The translations under genes were made by a program, and so were the position numbers. A stretch of DNA of 52,232 nt from Neelides folsomi (lineage: Eukaryota > Arthropoda > Collembola > Neelipleona > Neelidae): positions 1 through 52,232 of the forward strand of contig JAQGBZ010000408.1 of NCBI GenBank assembly GCA_034687125.1. The letters run 5' to 3'. Each line of letters starts with the position of its first letter. The first letter of the stretch is position 1. Shown in pieces: positions 34,324 through 45,089 of this stretch. The notes below the pieces were generated by a model. That model was given only the letters and a program-made list of their open reading frames with translations. It was not told the origin of the DNA and did not search any database.

Positions 34324-35489
34324 GATTTGTTCAATCCAAATCTAATAATTAAATTTGCCAAATAATCATTTAGATTCGATCTCCCTTTTAGTAAAAATAT
34401 TAGCACCTTATTCAAACTTATAATTTTTCATCTTTATATTCGAATAACCTGTAGATTTAGCTTTTTTATTTTATTTTAAAAATCCATGAAATAAGTTTAA
34501 AAAAGAATTATGAGAAGAAAAATTTCCTAATATGTAAATGTAACTGGCATTGACGTCAATAATAAATCTCTATTAATGTTTAAATTTTCTCTACAGACAC
34601 GTTGTTCAAATTTGCAGGTTGTCAATTTAAAATAAATGACATTTTTAATCCACAAGAGCTTATATTTTTTCTATAATAAAGGTAATAGGTACGAATTCAT
34701 ATTTCCATGCTTTAAATATATACTTACTATACATAAAATAATATATAAAATAAATGACATTATCATTCCGGAATCAGGATATTTGAAAAATGTTTTTTTA
34801 GCAATATGATGACTACATAAGTAGTTAGCTAGTTATGTATTTTATCTTGGGATATGCATGAGTCTATGAGTACTTAAAGTTTTTTAAAACATCAAAAGAT
34901 CAAAACACGTAGGTTAATTATTATAATTTTGTTCATTAAATTCAAATAAACTACATATTGAATGATGAATATTAGGTAAAATGCCTTCGTAATTATAACC
35001 TTCAACTTTCAATAGCGGTGAGTAGTATGCATAACATTTGCCACTTATCCTACATTTAACTACTTAACTGATCTTAAGGGCAAATGTTTCATATAACTTT
35101 GCATTTGCATCTCTATAAAAATAATATGGATTAATATGCCTTTTACAGTAGAGCTTGAATCATATTTAGAGGATTAAGTGTCATTATAAATTTTAATTCA
35201 TATTTAGAGGATTAAGTGTCATTATAAATTTTAATTCATATCATACAGATTTAATTCATGTAGTGTAATGGTAAATTGTATAATTTTTGTTCTATAAAAT
35301 GATAACACATGGTATATCTTACATATTTGTTATCTTTATTAACATTCAGGTTAGGGGTTACAATAATTGAAATTCTATGTGTGTAATATTAATTAATCGT
35401 AATTAATTTTATAATGTACTTTCTACTCACTCATATTAGTGCGACCCAATTTCGCATATTTCATTAACTTTTGATTCTTAGCTTCTGCA
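34324..35489. other. intergenic with one 38-bp tandem duplication
   Basis: About 1.2 kb between two divergently transcribed genes. No coding signal. It contains the duplication annotated separately. Confidence 0.5.
35160..35235. repeat. perfect 38-bp tandem duplication
   Basis: A 38-base unit beginning tcatatttagaggattaagt occurs at 35160-35197 and again, exactly, at 35198-35235, followed by the first bases of a third copy. The lack of differences indicates a recent event. Confidence 0.95.
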
Positions 35490-36148
35490 ATGTCACGTTT
35501 TCGTTATTTTCTCACATTTTTATTCACATTTTTGACAATTGTTGGTTTAATTATGATTCAACAAACGAGATCCTTAAGAAGCTCAACAAATACAGAACAA
35601 GCTGGTAATTAAAATACATCATTCTGTATCTGCCGTATGTACTGTATATAGTTTCATGTTATGTAATATAAAATGTGAACATTTATTTAACACATAATTG
35701 TTAATAATTTATAAGAATCATTTTTTCATAATAAAATGCTCAATTGATCAACAGTTTTCAAACAATTGGATTATTACAACAGTAATATGCCAATGTCAAA
35801 ACAAAAACAATACTCAAAACATGACATTTTAATTCCTTGCCGAGTTAATGTAGAAGGATTTAATAAGGTAAAATATAATTAATTTTGATATAATATATGG
35901 TTATAATTAAGCGAAACAGTAAAATTAAATTTGCTCTTTTCAATATTTATGAAACATTAGATGAAATTGCCGGATGGCTCCAAATGTAGCATTGGGGCTC
36001 TTCAAAATGTAATATTATATTCTCAATAAAATGCTATATTTAATTGTAAGAAGATTAATATAATAATTATTAATAATATTTTGAAAAATTATTTTAGGGT
36101 ATTTGCAGAAATGGAATTTGCATTCCAGGGAGTAATTTAAAAGACTGA
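35490..36148 (+). CDS. small secreted cysteine-rich peptide, 4 exons
   Basis: Exons 35490-35604, 35755-35867, 35961-36008 and 36098-36148 join in phase to 108 aa. Signal sequence MSRFRYFLTFLFTFLTIVGL, then a basic/polar spacer, then a C-terminal cysteine core: Cys67, 85, 95 and 100, within CRVNVEGFN, LPDGSKCSIG and GICRNGICIPG. Spacing C-17-C-9-C-4-C and the LPDG-x-C...G-x-C-x-x-G-x-C pattern resemble short secreted proteins known from tick saliva ('basic tail' type) and the cysteine-rich ends of some metalloproteases; that link is by eye only. Two disulfides are expected. Four exons for such a small peptide and the tiny 48-nt exon 3 explain why no long frame is visible. Role unknown. Nothing shows that it is a toxin. 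Confidence 0.7.
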
Positions 36149-36675
36149 AAGAAAGTAGCAGTGACTACGTTATGATTCATTAAATAAATGAAATTCTAAT
36201 CAATGGTTAAAAGTTTTTATTCAATCGATAAAAAATTCAATTCAAGTGCTCACACGAATAATAGAAATATTCATAAACATAAAACTATGTAAGTAGTTAG
36301 GCAAAAGCTCATTTATAAAGTATAAAAAATGAGAAGGCATCAAATATTAAACAGATTACTTTTTAGAGTATTTCGAAAAATGACAAAACACGATTAGAGA
36401 TAAAAATAATTATATATTATAACAGATATAATTAATTAACATTTTTACAAAAAAAATAGTTGATTTGATTTGATCACGATGAGTAATAAATTAGTTAAGA
36501 ATGTAATATCATCAAATGTAAAATGTATTTCAAAGTATAGGACCAATTGTCCTATATAGAATATTTTAATAATATAGCATATTATATTTTATGAAGTTAA
36601 AATATTTATATTTTAAGTATAAAAAAGAGAATAAAAGCGAAATTAATTTAAATACACATTGATTTAAATATACAT
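36149..36675. other. intergenic between convergent genes
   Basis: About 530 bp of very AT-rich sequence holding the 3' ends of the secreted peptide gene and the BTB gene. No gene seen. Confidence 0.6.
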
Positions 36676-39600
36676 TCAAAGATTAGAACAAAAATGATTG
36701 TCTAAATTAATTTGGCTCTCAAACGTTTCATGACATTTCTCACAATCAAATTCTTGGTGTTTTTCAAACCCATATGGATTCAACCTAGAATATTGTAAAT
36801 AGTCTTTAATAACTCAATTCAAGATATATCATCTGAAAGCCTAATACATACGGCATTTTGTAATTGGTAAAGAAATGGATTTCAAACTTACTGTTGAGGA
36901 ATATCGAACAGATTTGCAAAAGAGAAATCTTCAGGAACTGCGATTTCTGGAGTCCCCCGAACAACCCAATCATTATAATTTTGAGTCACATTCATTGAAA
37001 GTGGCAATGAAAGATTTGCTAAAATGAGAAAAACGAAGAAATTAAAATTAAATTCAAAACCGTGTATCTTCAAAAAATAATTATAAACTTATAAATATTA
37101 TTATAAGTGTAATTTTATTATGTTAATCAATGAAAAATACATTTCTCTTGAATTGGCTTATTTGATGGAGCTTTTGTAGCCATTGCAAGGTTCAATGCAG
37201 AAGCAAGCCTAAACCCTTCAATCGAATAATCGACAATATTCTTTTTCGACAAAGGAGGAAGCGTGTAAAAGCTATTATTGGTCAAATTAGAGGGATTTTT
37301 GTCAATTCCAAGTCTTACACTTTCAATTTGATTACCTACATTTCAAAATTAAGAAATCACAATTAACAAAATTATTAATAAATTATTTATAAATGTGAAA
37401 AATATTCCATAGTTAAACGAGAAAAATGTTATTGTACCCGAATTTCCTAAGATTTGAGAATTATTTGGATCAGGCAAAGTTTGATTCAAATTCTCTGAAA
37501 TTCGCTCTAAACAATTAAAACAATTAAAACTCAAAATTAATTTATTAAATAAATACTCCTACTTTTGAAATTAATTAAAATGACAATCAAAATAAAAAAG
37601 TTACTCACCAGTAGATTGAAAATCGGAGGAGTTGCTAATTGGTCCAATTTTACCTAAAAGTGAAACTTTCTTTAAAAGATTCTTTTGGCCCTTTTTTAGC
37701 ACTAGTCCCACCTCAGAAGGGGTCAAATTAGAAGAATGAAGTCTTTGAAGATTATTAAGAAGGGAATCAACCTGAGATAACTTGCGATTCGGAATTTTCA
37801 TTGGCTCTTTCTCAATTGTTTTCACTTCTTCACACATTCTTTCAACTATTATATCGGTTATATTTTTCGCTGTTATTGTTATTCCTCTTCCCCCTTTTGT
37901 CTCAACATTTCCAATTAGGATTGGAAGATTTTGACAGGTTTTAGTTAGTGGATTTTGAGTCGGTGAATGAATTGGCAAATTCACTGCCGATGGATTTTGA
38001 GCCGGTGATTGCTGACTCCAAAGATTTTGAACCAATGGGCTTTGAGCCGGTGACTTTTGAATCAAAGAAATTTGAATCGGTGACTTTTGAGCCGATGGAT
38101 TAATCGGTGACTTCTGAACAGTTGTCATTTGAGCCGGTGATTTCTGAACCGATGTCATTTGAGCCGGTGATTTCTGAAACGATGTCGTTTGAGCCCGTGA
38201 TTTCTGAACCGATGTCTTTTGAGTCGGTGATTTCTGAACCAATGGATTAATTGGTGAATTCTGAACCGAAGTCTTTTGAAACGGTAACTTCTGAATCAAA
38301 GGATTTTGAATCGGTGTTTTCTTAACATATACTTTTTTAATAGGCGCCTTCTTAACCGGTGAATTTTGAGCCGGTGAAGGATTTTGAGTCGATGGCTTCA
38401 GAATCGATGAACAATGATCCTTTAAGTTATTTAACTCGCCTTTCTGTTTTAATCCTTCCTTCAGTTTCTTTAAAACATTTTTCGACAGACTGGGAGACTG
38501 GCATTGAGATAACTCAGATTCAGATACAGAGTCGTCTTCATAGACGAGGGGTTCGTGTTCTTTTCTCTTCATTGGGGGGAAAATCCTCGAAGGAGCTTTA
38601 TTGCAAGGATGGGATTTTTTCTTCCTGCCTCTTTTTTTCGGCGGTGGTTTTGGAGGAGTTGGTTTTGGAGAAACGTCGGGTTTGGTTTGAAGGATGTCGC
38701 GGCGTTTCTGGAAATAATAATGTGAAAATTCCTGTTTTGTCATTTTATGGAGAAGGACGTAGCAAGGGATGATTTTTTTCGGCTCGGATTTGCTTATTGG
38801 AACTCTAGGTGTATAAATTTCCACGCATTGGTCCACGTGTTCGATGAGGCCATGAGCTGTGAACTCAGGAAAATATGTATTACAAACGAGGCACTGCATG
38901 GTTGTTAGTTGGAATTTTCCTTTCAAATTTTGACCGCAGGTAATACTGTTCTTTTTGTAATTTAAATGACATCGAAGGCTCATAATAGTCTTGAAGTACT
39001 TTTTACATTTGTAGCATCGGATCGTCGCCGTTTTGTCTCTACTCACAAAGCGTTCAGTATCTGTTGAATAATTAAATATAATTTATTTATTATATTTGCA
39101 ATGATTTGAATTTATCAATTGCATGATAAAATTCTAAATTCCATTTTATAATACATAATATTATAGTTTAATTTTTTTTAAATATTATACCATCGTCACA
39201 TGTTTCTTCAATTGTGGGTATTGAGTCAATTTGACCTTCAGATTCTTTGGAAGACCCTTCTGATGAACTCTTGGTCAAATATCCACTTCGTTCATCCAAA
39301 ATTATAATCTCTAATTAATAAAACAAAATGTTATTCTTTAAATGAATTCCATACTTAAATTAATTAATATACTAATTCCTATTTAATATTTTAATTACAT
39401 ACTTTCAGTCGTACCGCTGCTGGCGTCGGCCGTCTTTCGTCTCTTGTTCGAATTATTGGACAATTCCTCCGAGAAGGGCCGTTTCCCCGATCCACTTTCC
39501 GATGTTGTTGACGGAGTTTGTGATTGGGGAGTCTCACTGGTCTGAGAGCTCGAATGAGATATATTTGCATTCGAAGTTGATTGGGACAATTCTACTTGTT

Positions 39601-40692
39601 TTACAATTTCAGGCGCAACTTTGACATCATTAACACAATCGTTCCTACAATTGTCAAAAGACCCGATACTTCCATGTTGGGAATCTTCAAGAATAAGAAG
39701 ACTTGGATTGACTTCGGGTTGGGAGTTCAAAGGAATGAAACTGATTTGGGGCAGAGAACTTAAATTCAATTGTTTTAAATCAGCATTGGAAGGTCGACTT
39801 GACGGATTTGACAAGTTTAAATAGTTTAGCATGACAGAATTTTTCAGTTCTTCTTTCGAAGCTTTACCGAAGGAATATTCTTGATCGATGCACAAAACTT
39901 CGAAAATTTCTTGTATTGTATTCCCTCGAGATTTTGGAAAACAAGCGCAGCCCGAATAAAGACAAGACACGACGGCTCGAACATCTTCGATGTTAAAATC
40001 CTCCATATGAATAACTGACATTTTCATCTGGCTCTACAAAAAGAGATATAATTCCAACGTTACTCTTATGTGTATACAGTTACATGTAGAATTATTTTAT
40101 TCTATGTAATGTTGAGTGTAGGTATTGTTATTTTTGATTTTATGAGGATCTTAATGTAAGTTAAGTTTAAATTTTACTCACAACATCCGCAAAATGATCT
40201 CTGCATAAAGAAGAGAAGATCGAAAGGATACATCTATTGACATTGATCTCCCCATTGGAACAAATAATTTTCGTCTTGGACCCAAAACCATTGTGACTCT
40301 TTTGATCTTCAAGGAGTAAAGAAATGAAGGAATCGGGAGTATGGTTGATGGTTTTAAGATCTGCCAATTAATCAAATCAGAATAAATAGAATTAATAATC
40401 AGAATCAGAATAAAATAACAACTGAATCAAAGTGAGTTATCTGTTTTACTAATAAAATTAAGTAATAATCGAAGAATCGAACCTGATTGATCGTCGGCAA
40501 AATGGTTCAATTGATTCCCCTCTATTAAAATTAAAGGTAATAATCATTAATTGAGCTTAAATGAATGGAGTTCATATGAACACAACTCCGATTGTCTTCA
40601 ATCAAACTTTATTTTGTAAAATAGAAATTAATCTTACCTTCATCTATCGCGGACGAATATATTTTATCATTTATGATTACAGTCCTCTTCAT
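36676..40692 (-). CDS. BTB domain / zinc finger nuclear protein, 10 exons
   Basis: Minus-strand exons: 40692-40638, 40521-40483, 40360-40182, 40033-39403, 39310-39191, 39060-37609, 37506-37438, 37335-37141, 37018-36892, 36784-36676. All phases agree: 991 aa. BTB domain about residues 32-150 (DSFISLLLED, CSNGEINVNRCILSIFSSLCRDHF, AVVSCLYSGC) for dimerisation or cofactor binding. Then a Ser/Thr-rich linker with a nuclear-signal-like GKRPFSEELSNNSNKRRK. Exon 6 opens with two atypical Cys/His fingers (CYKCKKYF...H...C at 357-383; CLVCNTYF...H...C), followed by the basic PKPTPPKPPPKKRGRKKK, a QKSP-type repeat region, and a final finger CEKCHETF at the C-terminus. Probably a chromatin or transcription regulator of the BTB-ZF group, but the fingers are irregular and DNA binding is not certain. 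The short exons near the 3' end are the least sure part. Confidence 0.82.
38090..38265 (-). repeat. in-frame 30-bp minisatellite in the BTB gene
   Basis: About five to six copies of a 30-bp unit (plus strand: gagccggtgatttctgaacc with gatgtcattt) encode ten-residue repeats of the type SVQKSPAQMT. Looser QKSP/QNSP copies extend on both sides (about 37970-38390). The length is a multiple of three, so copy changes keep the frame. Confidence 0.85.
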
Positions 40693-41994
40693 TTTTCCAA
40701 ATATTACTTGCAATAAGATGAGAAATGGAATCGATGTTGTTTTTAATCGGGGTTATTGCCCTCGAACTTGTTTATATGAAACAATGTATGGTTCTCCGAA
40801 TTAAATTAAAATTGGATTGGTTCATTGTCAAATCTTTCGGAACCATCCATGAAAATGAATGTACGTGAGGGAGAAATTTAGAGCTTGGCAAACTCTCGAG
40901 GGAATGAAATCGGACTGAGGAGTTTGCTACAGCTCCACTTGTGTGAAAAAGGTGATCCCGGTGAGGGAGAATTAAGGGGTAAACAAATGTCTCATTTTAT
41001 AACATTAACAATTACAATTATAATTATAAAACTCAATGAATCAGCTAATCCATATAAAAAATGAAGTTAATGTTTTAATAAACATTAACGATTCGCATAT
41101 TAGAGATATTCTTATACCCATTCATTTTGTCTACTATAGAGAACATTTTTCGTTCAATAGAAATGTATACATATCATTTACAGCTCACAAAGTGATAATA
41201 AGCAAAAAGGGAACTGAAAGCTTTATAAATACAAAATATTAATATATTTTATGTATAGACAACGTATCGTTTATCCTCGTTCAAACTATAATATATTTTA
41301 TTATCTTTTTAGATACTCATATTAAATTATGTATTTGAAAAGTATTGGATTATTGAACGAAAAGAGAAATCTAGAGGCGAAGAATAATGCTTATTTTGAA
41401 TTGAAACTCGCATGTATGTATGTAAACCTTATAGTATGGATAGTCGATATTGATAATATGATTAAAATATACTAATTAAACTAATTTTGAAGATTATTTT
41501 GTTTAAATAGACTAAAAATCATGGATTTTAGAAGTTTTACTGTTGAATAATAATGAATTTTATTAAATGAAGATAGAAAATTAATACAAAATTCCAAAAA
41601 GGTGAAATATATGCATAATATGCAGCTAAACTGAAAATAGGTAAAATATCCAAAATATGCAAGCGATATGCAAAAACATAGAATTCTGTGCTTTAATGAT
41701 TAGCAATGGATCAAGAACGTTGATGCATCGCATTGGGTTCTATATAGTTATAGGGAGGAATTTTGTTGAGTTTCTCTTCTTTCGTTCTTGCTTTGCTTTC
41801 TGCATCTTTTCATCCAACTGCTTCCTAAATAAAGGAGCCTCGAAGCGGGGAGGATTTATTTGGTTCAGTTTAGTTCAGAAAGAATCAGAAAATCGAATCG
41901 GATCACAATTCATTCACAACTTTTCTGGAGAATTTAACCTAATAAATAGTAAATAGGATAAATTGTAAAGTTGTAAATTATAATTAAATCTAAA
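40693..41994. promoter_or_regulatory. 1.3-kb divergent intergenic region
   Basis: Separates the starts of the BTB gene (minus) and the BOD1L-like gene (plus). Open frames inside (for example around 41036-41242 and 41657-41956) show no protein character. The GC-richer part at 40740-40980 next to the BTB start may be promoter or 5' UTR. Confidence 0.4.
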
Positions 41995-44613
41995 ATGGAT
42001 CGTTTGCGAGATCGCAAGCATCGGTTCGATTCCTTTCGGTATCATCCCTACGCCAAACCGAATGAAGGGTACGGGCAACCTCAGCCCCCGCCGCCGCCGC
42101 CTGATCATCACCAAATTCCTCCACCTCCTCCTGAGCATCTTCCAATTCCTCCTCCACCTCCGGAGCATCTTCAGATTCCGCCTCCACCTCCGGAGCATCT
42201 TCAGATTCCGCCTCCTCCTCCGGAGCAGCATCACATTCCTCCTCCACCTCCTCGGCCCCGGGTAATTTTTTATAATTAACTATTTATTGAAAAATTTTAT
42301 AAAATCAATTAGCAAAAATGGAATTTGAATGTTCATTTATTTAGAGAATCGTTCGCCATTCGGAGATCTCAGAAAGAGATATTCAAAATATAATTAACGA
42401 TTTGAAAGAAAAGGGGACATTCGATAAATTTCGTCACAAGTGCCTCAACGATCTCGAATCAACGGTAAATTAAATTGCTTGTCATTTTATATTCTAAATA
42501 GGTAACTCACATGTAATTAATTTTTATGAGTTGAATTTAATTGATTAAGAAATTGTCCTACAATGTGTTTCGTCGTTAGTCATTTCATTACAAATTATAA
42601 AATTATAACAACCTTAACTTTATTGTAAAATGACGTTTGATTTTTATAGGATGAATATCAAAAACTTCATTCGAATGTTTCGGAAACCATTTTATCATAT
42701 TTGTCAACTCTCAAATGGACAGCTACACTCAATGGCCAACAAGCAAGAGATACACTCAGGAGACGAATCCTTGAGTAAGAATAAAATTTTTTAATTTAAT
42801 CATAAAATAATATTTTAATCTTAATTTATGTTCATGTAATTTGGGAATGAAATTTTGTAATAAAATCATTAATTTAACCAGGAACCGAGGTATTGAACGA
42901 GGTATTGAAGGACTTCTTGATGACATTGTCGATCCTCGCGTCCATACTGAGTTTCATAGCACGGTCGAAGAGGGTATTTATATCAAATTGGGAATTCCTC
43001 TCCCATCTCATCTCGGTCCCGACAACATCGATCTCGTTGAAATGGACGAAGACAATGACGAGTCCCCGCCGCCGCCACCAGGAGAAGATGAAACCCATGG
43101 AGATGATTCCGACGCAACAGACATGGAATCAGAAGAAGAATCCCCAGCCTTCGAAGCCATCGGCCTTTCTCCTCCTCATTACATGCCAATGTCGCCACTC
43201 ACTCCACCCGAAATGAAATATCACGAAGCGAGCCAAAATGACGATGAAGGGCAAGGATTTCAAAATCAAGGGAATAAAATCGAAGAAACCGAGTCAGAAG
43301 AAATGGAATACGATCCAGAGACTGAATGGTCGGCTGAGGCAGCAGCTGAAGCTAATCGGTTGAGCGAAAATAAAAATATAGAATCTTTACCCTATTCGGA
43401 CAATTCCAAAGAGCCACTAACCCCCATTTATAATGAAAACAGCAATAGCAGTTTAACATTAGAACCTAAAAGTGAGTTTAATGTTGAAGAAATTAAGACT
43501 GAAGAAAAAGAAAATAAAAAATTAGTAAATGAAAATGATAAATTCACAGAAAATGAGGAATGTAAAGAAATTAAAGTAGAAATTAAAGAAGAACCCTCAG
43601 AAGATAATTCGAATGAGGACTTAGAAAATCTTGATGATGATGCTCTTGAGCAAAAATTGCTTTTAATGAAACAAATGCTTCTTCAGTTGGATGCCGGGAG
43701 CCCTCAAGGGGAAGATGAGGAAAATGCTGACAAGGTCGAGGGACAGGAAAGTGAAGTGAAACTTCCAGAGATCAACATTTCGGAAAAAGAGGAACAAACT
43801 GCTCAGAAAAAAGAGAACAAAGCAACGAATCCAACAAGCCCTTGCGAGAATGAAGATCAGAAGGAAATGCTTAAAGAAATGTCTCCAGAAGGAGAAATGA
43901 CAAGCACGAATGAGGAAATTGACGAAATGGACAGAGAAATTCAATCAATAAGCGCTGAAAAGGAATTTGACATTAAATCCAATCATTCTGATAGTGATTT
44001 CGAATTAAGACCTTACAGCCCAGAAACTGATTACGAGGAAATGGAACATCAAAATTCAGCCCAAAGTCCAAAAATGTCCGAAACCATTCAGTCGATAAAG
44101 AATTCTGATGTTCCAATAATTCCCACAACTTCCCAATCAGAATCAAATCTAGATGTTTTACCAAGTGCCGAATCTGTGGAAAAGTCACCCGAAACTCCAA
44201 TTCCTCCTTCGGATCACACAGAGCTAACTTCACTTCAAGTTCCAATTATTGAAAGTCCAAAAATTCCTGAACCTGAACCTGAAATTAAAAATAAAAAAAT
44301 TCCCGAAGAAAAAGTAAGAAAGGGTGAAAAAACTGAAAATGTGAAAATTAAAAATGTTGAAAAAGCTGATAAAAAAGTCGAAGGAAAAAAATCCAAAGTA
44401 AGAGAAAAGAAGAAAAGTAAAGTTGTGGAATTGCCTGTGAAAAGACTAACACGGCGGAGTTCGAGGAATTCTATGAGTGAGAAATCGGATAAAAATGTGT
44501 CGGATTATGAAGAAGAAGTTCGGTTTTTAGTACCAATTCCTAGCTTGGCATTGAAACTCCAAATTCTCAAGGAGCTTTGTAAAATGGATCCACAAAGTTC
44601 TTTCCTGACATAA
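41995..44613 (+). CDS. BOD1L1: BOD1L-like protein with Shg1/BOD1 domain, 4 exons
   Basis: Exons 41995-42261, 42345-42464, 42650-42774 and 42882-44613 give 747 aa. The N-terminus is Pro-rich, with five ten-residue PPPPPEH repeats (about residues 34-85). Next is the BOD1/Shg1 domain (about 90-205): DIQNIINDLKEKGTFDKFR, CLNDLEST, YQKLHSNVSETI, GIERGIEGLLDDIVDPRV, FHSTVEEGIYIKLG. This fits BOD1 (mitosis; PP2A-B56 inhibition) and the Shg1 subunit of the yeast COMPASS/Set1 histone H3K4 methyltransferase; long BOD1L1 proteins work with SETD1A in vertebrates. The remaining ~500 residues are acidic and low-complexity (SEEEMEYDPETEWSAEAA), then basic (KKSKVREKKKSKV), ending in EEEVRFLVPIPSLALKLQIL. Likely nuclear. 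Which of the two known roles applies cannot be told; the long disordered tail favours the BOD1L1 type. Confidence 0.88.
42085..42255 (+). repeat. in-frame 30-bp proline minisatellite
   Basis: Units of the form cctccacctccggagcatct plus tcagattccg encode PPPPPEHLQI and variants, about five copies inside exon 1 of the BOD1L-like gene. The opposite strand is also open through it, which is a composition effect and not a second gene. Confidence 0.88.
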
Positions 44614-45089
44614 TGATCCTTGGTTATTATTGATGCGGAACAAAAAAAACCTTTGTATTCATTCGATCATATTTTATAAACTTTAATATGTAATACAATT
44701 AGTATTGTACACACATAATATTTATCTTATAATAAAATGTAATTACTTTACAACATTATAATAATATACAATTTGTTCATATTTATATTGCTCAATATAT
44801 CCAAAAGAGTTAAATTAAATACAGTTTAAAGAATTAAAATGAATTACGTATAATGCAAAAGAACTTTTTACTCAACATAATTTGAATTTAAAACACATTC
44901 ATGTATTAATTACTATTTAAAATTTAATTATAAATGCCATTTAATATTTAATAACGACACAGTAAATCATAAGCAATGGCTATATCATGTCTTCACATCC
45001 GCTCCATTCGAATCCATGCGGTTCTTCTCGATTTTTCATGTGCACATTTTCATCATTTTGCAAAATTTTGCTCTAACTTTTAATTGAAA
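44614..45089. other. intergenic before TRAP1
   Basis: AT-rich spacer with several aataaa-type signals for the upstream gene and presumably the TRAP1 promoter close to 45000. No gene. Confidence 0.5.

Noticed and set aside
36888..37073. Apparent secreted peptide (hydrophobic start MKIHGFEFNF, then LPLSMNVTQNYNDW)
   Set aside because: The hydrophobic stretch is the polypyrimidine tract of an intron acceptor (ttttctcattttag). From 37018 on, the sequence joins in phase as exon 9 of the BTB gene. The start codon was only a TTG.
38359..38772. 137-aa open frame opposite the BTB gene
   Set aside because: It mirrors the codon bias and repeats of the real exon on the minus strand and has no protein features of its own.
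41914..42247. Arg- and Glu-rich open frames opposite the proline repeat
   Set aside because: These are by-products of the proline minisatellite on the coding strand, with no start context or splice partners.
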